Positions 17,324 to 25,261 of a DNA stretch of 46,721 nucleotides are shown here, piece after piece. The notes beneath the pieces are model-generated. The model saw nothing but the letters and a program-made list of their open reading frames with translations. It had not been told where the DNA came from and did not search any database. The first letter of the stretch is position 1. Each line of letters starts with the position of its first letter. Made by a program: the position numbers and the translations under genes. The stretch spans positions 1 to 46,721 of the forward strand of contig JANLFU010000013.1 in the NCBI GenBank assembly GCA_024653215.1. Direction: 5' to 3'. Origin of the DNA: Candidatus Saccharicenans sp. (GTDB lineage Bacteria; Acidobacteriota; Aminicenantia; Aminicenantales; Saccharicenantaceae).

Positions 17324-17678
17324 TCCCGGGAGAATTCATCAGGTCTCTTACTTCCTTATTAGTTTCTTCATTATCAGTTTGATACATTTTTATTTCGGCC
17401 GGCAAAAAAATTCTAATAATTATTAATAAGGGATATTGCTGGATACAAAAGAAGTGGGCACCCCGGATTGATTTCTTGTTCTTCGAAGACAAGGTCCTTA
17501 ATTTATCTGATAATCCAGGGGATTCAAGAGTCTGGACCTGAGGCCTTCCCTAAAGGAAACGAAAACAAAGGCCAACAAGGGGATTAAGGGGATCCAGACA
17601 TTCAACTGAAAAATAGAAAGGTCTTTACCGGCTCGCCCCTGTGTAGGTCGGTGTTGGTTGTTTTTACGGCCACAGCAG
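17324..17678. other. Intergenic region
   Basis: About 355 bp of AT-rich sequence after the zinc-ribbon gene. No terminator hairpin, RNA gene or credible ORF is seen. Confidence 0.5.
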
Positions 17679-17708
17679 TTACCATCGGTCCATCGTCTGG
17701 CCTATAAT
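17679..17708 (+). promoter_or_regulatory. Possible promoter of the DUF1848 gene
   Basis: A perfect -10 TATAAT (17703-17708) is preceded after 18 bp by the weak -35 TTACCA (17679-17684). The predicted leader is about 18 nt. Confidence 0.4.
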
Positions 17709-17733
17709 TAATTAGAAAGAACAAGGATTCAGG

Positions 17734-18597
17734 ATGACCGGGAAACGGGTAATCAGCGCCTCCAGGAGAACAGACCTGGTGGCTTATTATCCGGACTGGC
17801 TGGCCGGTTGCCTGAGAAAAGGCCGGGCCACTTTTTTCCATCACGGCCGGAGGTCGGAAATCACTGTGGACCTTAATCCCGAAGAGGTGCATACCCTGGT
17901 TCTCTGGTCCAAGAACTTTGAGCCGCTGCTGGAAAATCGTCATGGGTTGAAGGAGCTGTTAGCTGATTATGCCCAGGTCTATTTACATTTCACCATAACC
18001 GGGCTGGGCGGCACGTTCATCGAAAGACTGGCTCCCCCGCCTGAAACAGCCCTGGAACAGTTATCCGGGTTACTGGAAGTGGCGGGACGGCCGGAAAGAA
18101 TTTCCATCCGGTTTGACCCGGTTGTTTTCTGGCGGGATGGCGGGCGGCTCAAGACCAACCTTGATTTTTTCCCGGTGCTGGCCCGGGAGATAAGCCGCTG
18201 CGGAATAAAGACGGTCCGCTTCAGCTTTACCCAGTGGTATAAAAAGTCGGTGGCCAGGGCCAGGAAAGTCGGGTTTGATTTTTACGATCCGCTACCGGAA
18301 GAAAAAAGTATTGCGGTCAGACAGATGGTAGAGGTGGCCGCAGAATATGGGCTGGAGCTCTGGAGCTGTTCCCAGGCGGAAATTGCCCGGCTTCCCGGGG
18401 TTAAAGCTTCGGCCTGTATCGACGGGGCTCTACTTGCCAGGCTTCATCCGGCGGGAGAGCCAGCTCCGACCGTCAAGGACCGGACCCAGAGGAAGGAGTG
18501 CCTCTGCACCGAATCTATTGACATCGGCAGCTATACTCAGAGCTGCCCGTCAGCCTGCGTTTATTGCTACGCCAACCCCCGCCTGAGAACCGATTAG
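17734..18597 (+). CDS. DUF1848 family protein with C-terminal iron-sulfur-type cysteines
   Basis: A 287-residue protein. The opening VISASRRTDLVAYYPDWL (6-23), the VLWSKNFEPLL segment (about 56-66), and the Cys-rich end match the DUF1848 family. C256 and C258 (CLC) are followed by DIGSYTQSCPSACVYCYAN, in which C271, C275 and C278 form CX3CX2C, the spacing used by radical-SAM enzymes for their [4Fe-4S] cluster but here at the C-terminus instead of the N-terminus. The protein may therefore be a permuted or radical-SAM-like TIM-barrel enzyme; this is an inference. It is monocistronic. Substrate unknown. Confidence 0.85.
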   Translation: MTGKRVISASRRTDLVAYYPDWLAGCLRKGRATFFHHGRRSEITVDLNPEEVHTLVLWSKNFEPLLENRHGLKELLADYAQVYLHFTITGLGGTFIERLAPPPETALEQLSGLLEVAGRPERISIRFDPVVFWRDGGRLKTNLDFFPVLAREISRCGIKTVRFSFTQWYKKSVARARKVGFDFYDPLPEEKSIAVRQMVEVAAEYGLELWSCSQAEIARLPGVKASACIDGALLARLHPAGEPAPTVKDRTQRKECLCTESIDIGSYTQSCPSACVYCYANPRLRTD

Positions 18598-19091
18598 AGA
18601 ACCGGGGCCTGGCTGATAAAAGGCAACCCTTTGACTTCGGTCCGGGGCTGATCTGGGCAACTGGCCTGGAAGGGTTGGTGAGAGAGGAATCTTTTCTATG
18701 CTCAGCTAATAAGATATGCGGTCAATCTCCACATTATTTGATAAAAAATAGAATGTCTTGGTGGGTAAAAATAAAATTTCGTTGGAATACAAGCCTGATC
18801 CAGAGCCAGGATGTCTAAATAATATTTAAATCAGAGAGATAAGTATTCCCGGTGGCTTGATTGGATGTAACTCTAATTAAAAGAAGAAATTATTAATCTT
18901 CTTTCTCCTGTTAGATATATTATTTTCTCCAGCCAATCTGGAGAAGGGACAATATATGAAAACTCATTCATATGTCGCGGCTGACATCAATTATTGATAA
19001 GAATGGGCAAAAGGTCATAATTCTGGTTGGGCAGAGGAAATGATATGTGCCCGTGTGCCGGAGTGGCCCTGCTGCGGCCGGTCGGACCGGG
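18598..19091. other. Intergenic region
   Basis: About 490 bp, AT-rich, between the convergent DUF1848 and phosphoesterase genes. It contains a perfect 8-bp stem TTCTCCAG-N5-CTGGAGAA (18925-18945) without a T-run on either side. No credible ORF or RNA gene is seen. Confidence 0.5.
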
Positions 19092-19832
19092 TTAAATCCC
19101 CAGGCCCAGCCTTTCGGCCAGGGCCGAGGGCAGGTTGGCCGTCAGGATCTTTTTCTGGCTTTCCTTGAGGTCGTATTCAACCCGGTAGAATTTTATCCGG
19201 CGCTGCTCGGCGTCATAGATGGCGTAGGCAGCTTTGGGGTTGCGGTCGCGGGGCTGCCCGACCGAGCCCGGGTTGATGAGATAACGGGCCCCTTTTTCCA
19301 GCTTGATTTCAAACGGGTTCTCCTGGACAAAGATGCCCTCCACCGTCTGGTCTTTTTCAATGTAGACAAAGGGAAAGTGAGTATGACCGAAGAGGCAGAG
19401 CTGGGTATCAAAATAACCAAAGGCTTCCACCGCGTCGAACTCTCCGAAAATATAATAATCTTCATCGAAGGGCGACCCGTGGCAGATGGTGATACTCTTG
19501 TGAATAACCAGCGGGCCCTTGGCCAGGCCGGTCAGCAGGTTAATGTATTTTTTGGTCAGGGTTTTCCTGGTCCACTGGATGGCCGCGGCCGCAATCGGGT
19601 TGAAGGTCTGGATGGAATCCAGGCCGCAGACCGCCTTGTCGTGGTTGCCCCGGACCATGACCAGGTGCTTCAGGGATAGGACTTTCTGGATGACCTCGTT
19701 GGGCGAAGCTCCGTAGCCCACCAGGTCGCCGAGGAAAATGTAGTGATCAATTTTTTTCCGGCTGGCATGTTCCAGCACCGCTTCCAGGGCTTCCAGGTTA
19801 CCATGAATATCCGAAAAGACCAGGTAGCGCAT
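19092..19832 (-). CDS. Metallophosphoesterase (calcineurin-like, YfcE/ApaH-type)
   Basis: A 246-residue cytoplasmic enzyme of the calcineurin-like phosphoesterase superfamily. All metal-binding blocks are present: DIH (D8, H10), GDLVGYG (35-41), GNHD (62-65), the CHGSP histidine, and FGHTH followed by LINPGSVGQPRD near the C-terminus. The PGSVGQPRD block is typical of the small prokaryotic phosphodiesterase branch, so a phosphodiester or phosphomonoester substrate in the cytosol is likely. The ATG overlaps the lipA stop by one base (TGATG), indicating translational coupling to lipA. The real start is at 19832; the frame is open for 67 codons upstream only because it shadows lipA. Confidence 0.9.
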   Translation of the reverse strand: MRYLVFSDIHGNLEALEAVLEHASRKKIDHYIFLGDLVGYGASPNEVIQKVLSLKHLVMVRGNHDKAVCGLDSIQTFNPIAAAAIQWTRKTLTKKYINLLTGLAKGPLVIHKSITICHGSPFDEDYYIFGEFDAVEAFGYFDTQLCLFGHTHFPFVYIEKDQTVEGIFVQENPFEIKLEKGARYLINPGSVGQPRDRNPKAAYAIYDAEQRRIKFYRVEYDLKESQKKILTANLPSALAERLGLGI

Positions 19833-20698
19833 CAGTTTTGACTCCTGCTTGATTGATAAAGGTTCTCGGCAAAGTAGGAACTCCTGACCAGGGGGCCGGC
19901 CACCACCTGTTTGAATCCCAGTTCCAGGGCATATTCCTTCCAGGACGAGAATTCTTCCGGGGTGTAATAACGGGCCACGGGAACCTGCCGGGGTCCGGGC
20001 TGCAGGTACTGGCCGATGGTCAGCAGCAGGCAACCCGCCTCCCTCAGGTCTTCCAGGGCTTGTTTCAGGTCATCACGGCTTTCGCCCAGCCCGACCATCA
20101 GTCCGGACTTGGTTACGGCTCCGAAGCTGGCGGCGCTTCTTAAGAGCTTTAAGGAACGGAAGTAATTCTCCGGGGGACGGTTTATCCGTGGATAGAGACT
20201 CAGGGTGGTTTCCAGGTTGTGGTTCAAAACGTCAGGCCCCGCTTCCAGCACCCGGCGCAGGGCTGATTCGTCACCGCCGAAATCGGGGATAAGAACCTCC
20301 ACCCTGGTTTCCGGGTAGTTGTCCCTGATCAGCCTTATGGTTCGAGCAAAATGACCGGCGCCCCCATCGGGCAGGTCATCCCTGGTGACCGAGGTGATAA
20401 CTGCATAACGCAGGCCCATCTCTCTGACCGCTTCCAGGACGGTTTCGGGTTCTCTTTCGTCGGGCGGCAGGGGTTGCCCCTTGGCCACGGCGCAGAACCC
20501 GCAATTCCTGGTGCAGACGTTCCCCAGTATCAAAAAGGTGGCCGTGCGCCTTTCCCAGCATTCGCCGATGTTGGGACAGCGGGCGCTCTGGCAGATGGTG
20601 TGCAGGCCGCGGCTCCTCAGAAGTTCAGACACCTGGAAAAAAGTTTCGCCGGAAGGCAGTCTGACCTTCAGCCAGTCAGGCTTTTTTAAATGGTCCAA
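19832..20698 (-). CDS. lipA: Lipoyl synthase LipA (radical SAM)
   Basis: A 288-residue enzyme that inserts two sulfurs into octanoyl groups on lipoyl carrier domains. The auxiliary cluster motif CQSARCPNIGEC (C36, C41, C47) and the radical-SAM motif CTRNCGFC (C62, C66, C69) are both intact. VTSVTRDDLPDGGA, NHNLETTLSLYPRINRP and the C-terminal VRSSYFAE (Ser of the RSSY motif) confirm the family. The start is TTG at 20698, as an in-frame stop lies about nine codons upstream and no ATG fits. The stop overlaps the downstream phosphoesterase start by one base. No lipB is nearby. Confidence 0.97.
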   Translation of the reverse strand: MDHLKKPDWLKVRLPSGETFFQVSELLRSRGLHTICQSARCPNIGECWERRTATFLILGNVCTRNCGFCAVAKGQPLPPDEREPETVLEAVREMGLRYAVITSVTRDDLPDGGAGHFARTIRLIRDNYPETRVEVLIPDFGGDESALRRVLEAGPDVLNHNLETTLSLYPRINRPPENYFRSLKLLRSAASFGAVTKSGLMVGLGESRDDLKQALEDLREAGCLLLTIGQYLQPGPRQVPVARYYTPEEFSSWKEYALELGFKQVVAGPLVRSSYFAENLYQSSRSQN

Positions 20699-20755
20699 CC
20701 CCGTTACTCTTCTTAAAAAATTCAGGCTGATAAGGAAGACTTTCCCGAAAGGAGC

Positions 20756-20962
20756 TTAATATTCGAAGTCGCGTTCTCTTTTCAGTCTGCGGCGCATTCT
20801 TTTCCGGGCCTGGGCCTCTTTGAGCCGTCGCTTCTCTCCGGGCTTCAGGTAGACTGAATGCTTCTTGATTTCCTTGATTATTGCTTCCTGCTGAACTTTT
20901 CTCTTGAACCGTCGGAGTGCCGATTCCAGACTTTCTCCGTCTTCAACAACCACAAAAGCCAC
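20756..20962 (-). CDS. rpsU: 30S ribosomal protein S21
   Basis: A 68-residue, strongly basic protein with the S21 pattern: VVVEDGESLESALRRFKRKVQQ, then KKHSVYLKPGEKRRLKEAQARKRMRRRLKR. S21 binds the 30S platform near the anti-Shine-Dalgarno sequence and promotes initiation. The start codon is GTG, 9 nt after AGGAGG. A strong promoter lies about 40 bp upstream. lipA follows after 57 bp on the same strand and may be read through. Confidence 0.97.
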   Translation of the reverse strand: MAFVVVEDGESLESALRRFKRKVQQEAIIKEIKKHSVYLKPGEKRRLKEAQARKRMRRRLKRERDFEY

Positions 20963-20999
20963 TAAGTTTCACCTCCTAACTTCTGGAAAGTCATTGATT

Positions 21000-21028
21000 T
21001 TTATACTTGATTGGCTCGATTTTGTCAA
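21000..21028 (-). promoter_or_regulatory. Strong sigma-70 promoter of rpsU
   Basis: On the minus strand TTGACA (21028-21023), a 17-bp spacer and TATAAA (21005-21000). The -35 overlaps the stop codon of the racemase gene. Confidence 0.8.
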
Positions 21029-21762
21029 GAAACCGGTATTTTCCTGAGGCGGCCCCCGGCCTGCCTGATAAGCTCCCTGGCCCCGATGGTCATCGGGTCT
21101 ATGAGCGGTACCGGCAGACGCTCCGGCTTCAGGGCCAGGGGAATTTCAGTACAGCCGGCGATGATGGCCCGGGCCCCGGCCTCAACCAGCTCCTGGGCTG
21201 ACTCCCTGAGGAGTCGGGCCGGTCGCCCCGGGCCGAAGCCGGCCTTAATTCCTCTCTTTCCATAAATGGCTTCCATTATTTTTTTCTGGCTTTTCGGCGT
21301 GGGCAGGATGATTTTCATTGTCCTACGGCGGAAAGCCTTCTGAAACAGGCCGGTGGCCACCGTGCCTTCGGTGGCCAGAAGACCAACAGTGCGGGCTTCG
21401 GGCAGGTTGGATTCAGTCCAGCTGGCAGTTGCGGCCACCAGGTCCAGCAGTCTGAGGCGAGTTCTTTTCCTTAGTTCTGGTAGGAAATGATGAGCAGTCA
21501 TGCAGGGAATAGCTACCAGTTCTGCCCCGGCCCTTTCCAGGATTTTAAGACCTTCTATCATCAGGGGCACCGGGTTTTCTCCGCCATAAAGTATCGCCCC
21601 CGTCCTGTCCGGAATTTGTGGCCAGTTACAGACGATAATCTTGAGATGGTCCTGGTCGCAGGCCGCGTCGGTATTTTTTACGACCAGCTCGAAAAAACGG
21701 GCGGTGGCTTCCGGTCCCATGCCCCCGAGTATGCCGGCGATTCTGACGGTTTTCTTACTCAT
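21025..21762 (-). CDS. Aspartate/glutamate racemase family protein
   Basis: A 245-residue cofactor-independent racemase-fold protein. GILGGMGPEATARFF (10-24) is the family signature. The first catalytic cysteine is C87 in IPCMTAHHF, where most racemases have PCNTAH, so Met88 replaces the usual Asn. The second catalytic cysteine is C204 in AGCTEIPL. Both Cys residues are kept, so racemisation of an acidic amino acid is likely, with altered substrate contacts possible. The start overlaps the end of the P1 peptidase gene by 8 bp, so the two are coupled. D-amino acid or peptidoglycan-fragment metabolism is inferred from that pairing. YgeA-like broad-specificity racemase is the alternative. Confidence 0.88.
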   Translation of the reverse strand: MSKKTVRIAGILGGMGPEATARFFELVVKNTDAACDQDHLKIIVCNWPQIPDRTGAILYGGENPVPLMIEGLKILERAGAELVAIPCMTAHHFLPELRKRTRLRLLDLVAATASWTESNLPEARTVGLLATEGTVATGLFQKAFRRRTMKIILPTPKSQKKIMEAIYGKRGIKAGFGPGRPARLLRESAQELVEAGARAIIAGCTEIPLALKPERLPVPLIDPMTIGARELIRQAGGRLRKIPVS

Positions 21763-22900
21763 GCCCTGATTTCTCCAGCCAGGATTTCAGTTTCTCCAGA
21801 GGCAGGGCCTCGGCCCGGTGTCCATCTTTTCCGGTCATGGTCCGGGCCTTAAAGAGAGAATTCAGGATGGCTTCTTCTGAAGCTTCGGCTGCCGCCTGGA
21901 ACAGGGCCGACATGGCCTCGTTTCTGACCAGCTCGACCTTCTGGGTGAGGCTTCGGTCGCCGTGGACCAGGCGGACCTGCGGTGCGGTAGAAAAGGCGAT
22001 GGCATAATCGCCGCTGCCGTTGGAATAATAGCCGCCGGTCCTGGGGATACCCAGGAGAGCTCTTTTGGCCAGCCTTTTAAGGTTCCGGCTATCGAGAGGG
22101 GCATCAGTGGCCACCACTATCAGGCAGGAGCCGTCGCCAGCCAAAGCAGATGGCCCGGCCGGGGTTCCGGCCTCTTTTTTCAGCAATTCTTCAACCTGGA
22201 GGCCCTTAATCTGCAGCACTCCGCCAAAGTTGGTCTGGACCAGGAGGCCGACGGTCCAGCCGCCGCGGTTGGCCGGCAGTTTCCTGGAGGCGGTGCCGAT
22301 GCCACCCTTAAAGCTGAAGCAGGTGGTCCCGGTGCCGGCCCCGACCGCTCCTTCTTCCACCGGGCCTTCGGCCGCGGCCCTGATGGCTTCCAGGATATGT
22401 TCTTTTTTTACCGCCCGGGCCCGGATGTCGTTGAGCCAGCCGTCGTTGGTTTCCCCCACCACCGGGTTGACCGATTCCACCCGCTCGTTTCCGGGAAGAG
22501 ATAGAATGTAATCGATAAGGGCTGAAGCGGCTTCGGGTACGCTCAGGGTATTGGTCAGGATTATCGGCGTTTCCAGGTAGCCCAGCTCTTCCACCTGGGT
22601 GTAACCGGTGAGCTTGCCGTAGCCGTTGGCCACGTAAATCCCGGCCGGGACCTTTTCCTGGAATACATTGCCCGGGTGTGGAATTATAGCCGTAACCCCG
22701 GTGCGAATGCTGTCTCCCTGGATAAGGGTCTTGTGACCAACCCGGACCCCGGGAACATCAGTTATGGCATTCAGCGGGCCGGGTTCCATCACCCCGATTT
22801 TCAGCCCGAATTCCCGGACGCGGGGACGTGCTTCCTCCGGGTACAGGCCGGAAAAGAGGAGCACCAGGGATATTAAGAAAGAAAGGGCGAGCAGTTTCAT
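21755..22900 (-). CDS. Secreted P1/S58 family N-terminal nucleophile peptidase (DmpA-like aminopeptidase)
   Basis: A 381-residue protein with an N-terminal signal sequence (LLALSFLISLVLLFSGLYP, 3-21). ITDVPGVRVGHKTL (46-59) opens the DmpA domain, with NPVVGETNDGWLND (145-158) and AVGAGTGTTCFSFKGGIGTASR (185-206). The autocleavage site is Gly257-Ser258 in AGDGSCLIVVATDAP; after cleavage Ser258 becomes the nucleophile, as in DmpA (G249-S250). These enzymes release N-terminal D- or L-residues from peptides and amides. The stop overlaps the racemase gene start. The ATG follows a CAGGAG site. Periplasmic location is inferred from the signal sequence. Confidence 0.92.
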   Translation of the reverse strand: MKLLALSFLISLVLLFSGLYPEEARPRVREFGLKIGVMEPGPLNAITDVPGVRVGHKTLIQGDSIRTGVTAIIPHPGNVFQEKVPAGIYVANGYGKLTGYTQVEELGYLETPIILTNTLSVPEAASALIDYILSLPGNERVESVNPVVGETNDGWLNDIRARAVKKEHILEAIRAAAEGPVEEGAVGAGTGTTCFSFKGGIGTASRKLPANRGGWTVGLLVQTNFGGVLQIKGLQVEELLKKEAGTPAGPSALAGDGSCLIVVATDAPLDSRNLKRLAKRALLGIPRTGGYYSNGSGDYAIAFSTAPQVRLVHGDRSLTQKVELVRNEAMSALFQAAAEASEEAILNSLFKARTMTGKDGHRAEALPLEKLKSWLEKSGHE

Positions 22901-23315
22901 GTCCGGCTCCTGGTTTCAATCATTTACCTTTTTATTTTATAGATATTCGGAACAGAGTTTAAGCAATTTTGTTCATCCGGAAGACCTGGCGGTATTCGGG
23001 ATCTGGTTCTCCTGACTCGAAGCGTAAATTAATTTAAGGTTGATTAAGCCGCGGTTACCAATCAGAGACTTAACAAACCCGTCAGCCAGATAGAAAGATT
23101 TCTTCCCATCCTGGGACCATTCCGGCCAGATAACTTACTTTCTCCAATCTTGAGTTAAAGATGCTGCTTGAAAAAATTTGTGAGCTCAATAGAGGCGATT
23201 AGAGTTACCAGGCCGGGCTCACCACAAATCAGTTTGGCTATCCCCGGGCATAAATCTCTTCTCCTCGTGAGACAACGAATCATATATTCAAAGGGATTTT
23301 GGGCAGTTTACAGGC
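22901..23315. other. Intergenic region
   Basis: About 415 bp between the divergent P1 peptidase and pgeF genes. No ORF, RNA gene or repeat stands out apart from the pgeF promoter at its right end. Confidence 0.5.
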
Positions 23316-23344
23316 TTGATTAATCCGGTAGAGTTGATTATAAA
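23316..23344 (+). promoter_or_regulatory. Promoter of pgeF, immediately upstream of the start codon
   Basis: TTGATT (23316-23321), a 17-bp spacer and TATAAA (23339-23344). Only 8 nt separate the -10 from the ATG at 23353, so the mRNA should be leaderless or nearly so. Confidence 0.6.
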
Positions 23345-23352
23345 GATGGGAA

Positions 23353-24060
23353 ATGAGCGTGCCAAAACAGTATCTATCAATCCCCGGGCTGGATGTCTTC
23401 CCCTGGCTGGTGCACGGGTTCGGGCTGGCCGGGTTTAACCTGAAAGATATACATAAGGAACCCTGGCTGGCCTCGTTTCAGCCCGTGGTCATGAAGCAGC
23501 TCCATTCGGCCCAGGTGTTCTGGCTGGACAGGTTCCCTGAAACCAGGCTGGACGGGGACGGCCTGGTCACGGCCTCGCCCGGGTTGTTGCTCATAATAAA
23601 AACAGCCGACTGTCTGCCCGTTTTCCTGGCAGACCCGGAAAACCGGGCAGTGGCGGCGGTTCATTGCGGCTGGCGCAGTACCTGGCAGAAAATCCTGGTA
23701 TCAGCCTGTGGCCTGATGCAAGAAAAATTCGGCAGCCGGCCGGAAGCACTGCTGGCCGGGCTCGGCCCCTGCATCGAGCGTAAATGCTATGAGGTTGGTC
23801 ACGAGGTTTTGGAAGCTTTTTCGGCAGCCGGCTTCGATACCGGGAAAATTTTTGCTCCATCTTTAATCAAGGATAAATTCCATCTTGACTTGAGAGAGGC
23901 CAACCGGCTGCTGCTGGTCGATGAAGTCGGGCTGAAACCTGAAAATATCTACCAGGTGTCAGCCTGTACCTTCTGTTCACCGGACCTATATTCCTACCGC
24001 CGCGACCGGCAGACGGAGAGGCGCCTGATAAATTTTATCGGGATTAAGGAAACTGACTGA
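23353..24060 (+). CDS. pgeF: Peptidoglycan editing factor PgeF (YfiH / laccase-domain, purine nucleoside phosphorylase type)
   Basis: A 235-residue single-domain protein. The motifs KQLHSAQV (H51), IIKTADCLPVFL (C87) and AAVHCGWRSTW (H104) carry the metal ligands of the YfiH/laccase-domain family, and GLGPCIERKCYEVG with the C-terminal YSYRRD complete the pattern. Members have been described as removing wrongly incorporated Ser from muropeptide precursors (PgeF) and as purine nucleoside phosphorylases; which activity applies here cannot be told. The length is typical. No Shine-Dalgarno sequence precedes the ATG, and the promoter -10 ends 8 nt before it. It is monocistronic. Confidence 0.93.
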   Translation: MSVPKQYLSIPGLDVFPWLVHGFGLAGFNLKDIHKEPWLASFQPVVMKQLHSAQVFWLDRFPETRLDGDGLVTASPGLLLIIKTADCLPVFLADPENRAVAAVHCGWRSTWQKILVSACGLMQEKFGSRPEALLAGLGPCIERKCYEVGHEVLEAFSAAGFDTGKIFAPSLIKDKFHLDLREANRLLLVDEVGLKPENIYQVSACTFCSPDLYSYRRDRQTERRLINFIGIKETD

Positions 24061-24307
24061 CCGGTCGGCGCTAAGTTTGACCGGAGCCGGTCTGGTTGAT
24101 GCTTGAAGCTTTAATTAAATCAAATTTTTTTCAGGGTTCGTTCCTGCGTTTTAATAGGTTGCTTTTTTTAATGTCGAGCATGATAAGAACCGGAATTATT
24201 AGGCGGATGTGCCCGGTCTCCGGCCCGATTGATTTTAATTTTTTTTTTAATTAAGATAATCAGGAATTGTTTTTTACCTGTTTTGTATTTTTTTAAGGAG
24301 AAATTAA

Positions 24308-25216
24308 ATGGAACCGAAAACCAAGCCCGTGGGGGAAGTGGATATTCCCGGCATCCGGGTTTTTAAGAAAGGCAAGGTCAGAAATGTTTTTGACCTGGGC
24401 GATAAACTGTTGATCGTGGCCACCGACCGGATCTCGGCCTTTGACTTTGTCCTGCCTTCCCTGATTCCCCACAAGGGAAAGGTCCTGACCCAGATTTCCA
24501 GGTTCTGGTTCGACTATACTTACCTGGTCTGCCCCAACCATATGATCTCCACCGAGATGGCCGATTTTCCGAAGGAATTGCAGGCTTATGCCGACCTCCT
24601 GGAAAAACGGTCGATGCTGGTCAAGAAGGCCAGGGTCATTCCGGTGGAATGTGTCGTCCGGGGCTATCTTTCCGGCTCGGGCTGGAAGGAATACCAGGAG
24701 ACGGGCAAGGTCTGCGGGATAAAACTGCCGAAAGGGCTCCAGGAGTCGTCCCGCCTGGAAGAACCGATTTTTACGCCCTCGACCAAGGCCGAGGTCGGTC
24801 ACGACGAGAACATTACCTTCAAGGAAATGGAGAAAATTACCGGTGAGGAACTGGCCGAAAAAATCAGGAAGGTCAGCCTGGAACTCTACCAGAAGGCGAG
24901 CCTCTATGCCATTTCCAAGGGAATCATCCTGGCCGATACCAAGTTTGAGTTCGGCCTGGATGAAAATAACGAGCTGATTCTGGTCGACGAACTGTTCACG
25001 CCCGATTCTTCCCGGTTCTGGCCGCTGGCGGATTATGCCCCGGGAAAGTCCCAGCCCAGCCTGGATAAACAATTTGTCCGGGACTACCTGATCAGCACCG
25101 GCTGGGACAGGAAGACCCCGCCGCCTCCGCCCCTGCCCGAAGACATCATTGAGCAGACCTCGAGGCGCTACCTTGAGATTTACCAGCTTCTGACCGGGAA
25201 ATCTGACTTGCCTTAA
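24308..25216 (+). CDS. purC: Phosphoribosylaminoimidazole-succinocarboxamide synthase (SAICAR synthetase)
   Basis: A 302-residue enzyme of purine biosynthesis that joins aspartate to CAIR using ATP. The phosphate-binding GKVRNVFDLGDKLLIVATDR (22-41) and SAFD, then VECVVRGYLSGSGWKEY (about 115-131), FTPSTKAEVGHDENI, and DTKFEFGLDENNELILVDE are the classic PurC blocks. The length fits the longer eukaryote/acidobacterial-type PurC more than the roughly 240-residue E. coli form. The ATG follows AAGGAG at 7 nt. Other pur genes are not nearby. The upstream 247 bp are AT-rich with no recognisable riboswitch. Confidence 0.97.
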   Translation: MEPKTKPVGEVDIPGIRVFKKGKVRNVFDLGDKLLIVATDRISAFDFVLPSLIPHKGKVLTQISRFWFDYTYLVCPNHMISTEMADFPKELQAYADLLEKRSMLVKKARVIPVECVVRGYLSGSGWKEYQETGKVCGIKLPKGLQESSRLEEPIFTPSTKAEVGHDENITFKEMEKITGEELAEKIRKVSLELYQKASLYAISKGIILADTKFEFGLDENNELILVDELFTPDSSRFWPLADYAPGKSQPSLDKQFVRDYLISTGWDRKTPPPPPLPEDIIEQTSRRYLEIYQLLTGKSDLP

Positions 25217-25261
25217 ATCTTTAAGATAAGCATAAATTATTAAGATAATTTCAGCCGGACC

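Noticed and set aside
18564-18818. 84-codon frame starting inside the end of the DUF1848 gene
   Set aside because: It starts in another frame of a real gene, has no ribosome site and its composition is not protein-like.
18925-18945. Perfect 8-bp hairpin between DUF1848 and the phosphoesterase genes as a terminator
   Set aside because: No T-run follows on either strand and it is over 140 bp from both stops.
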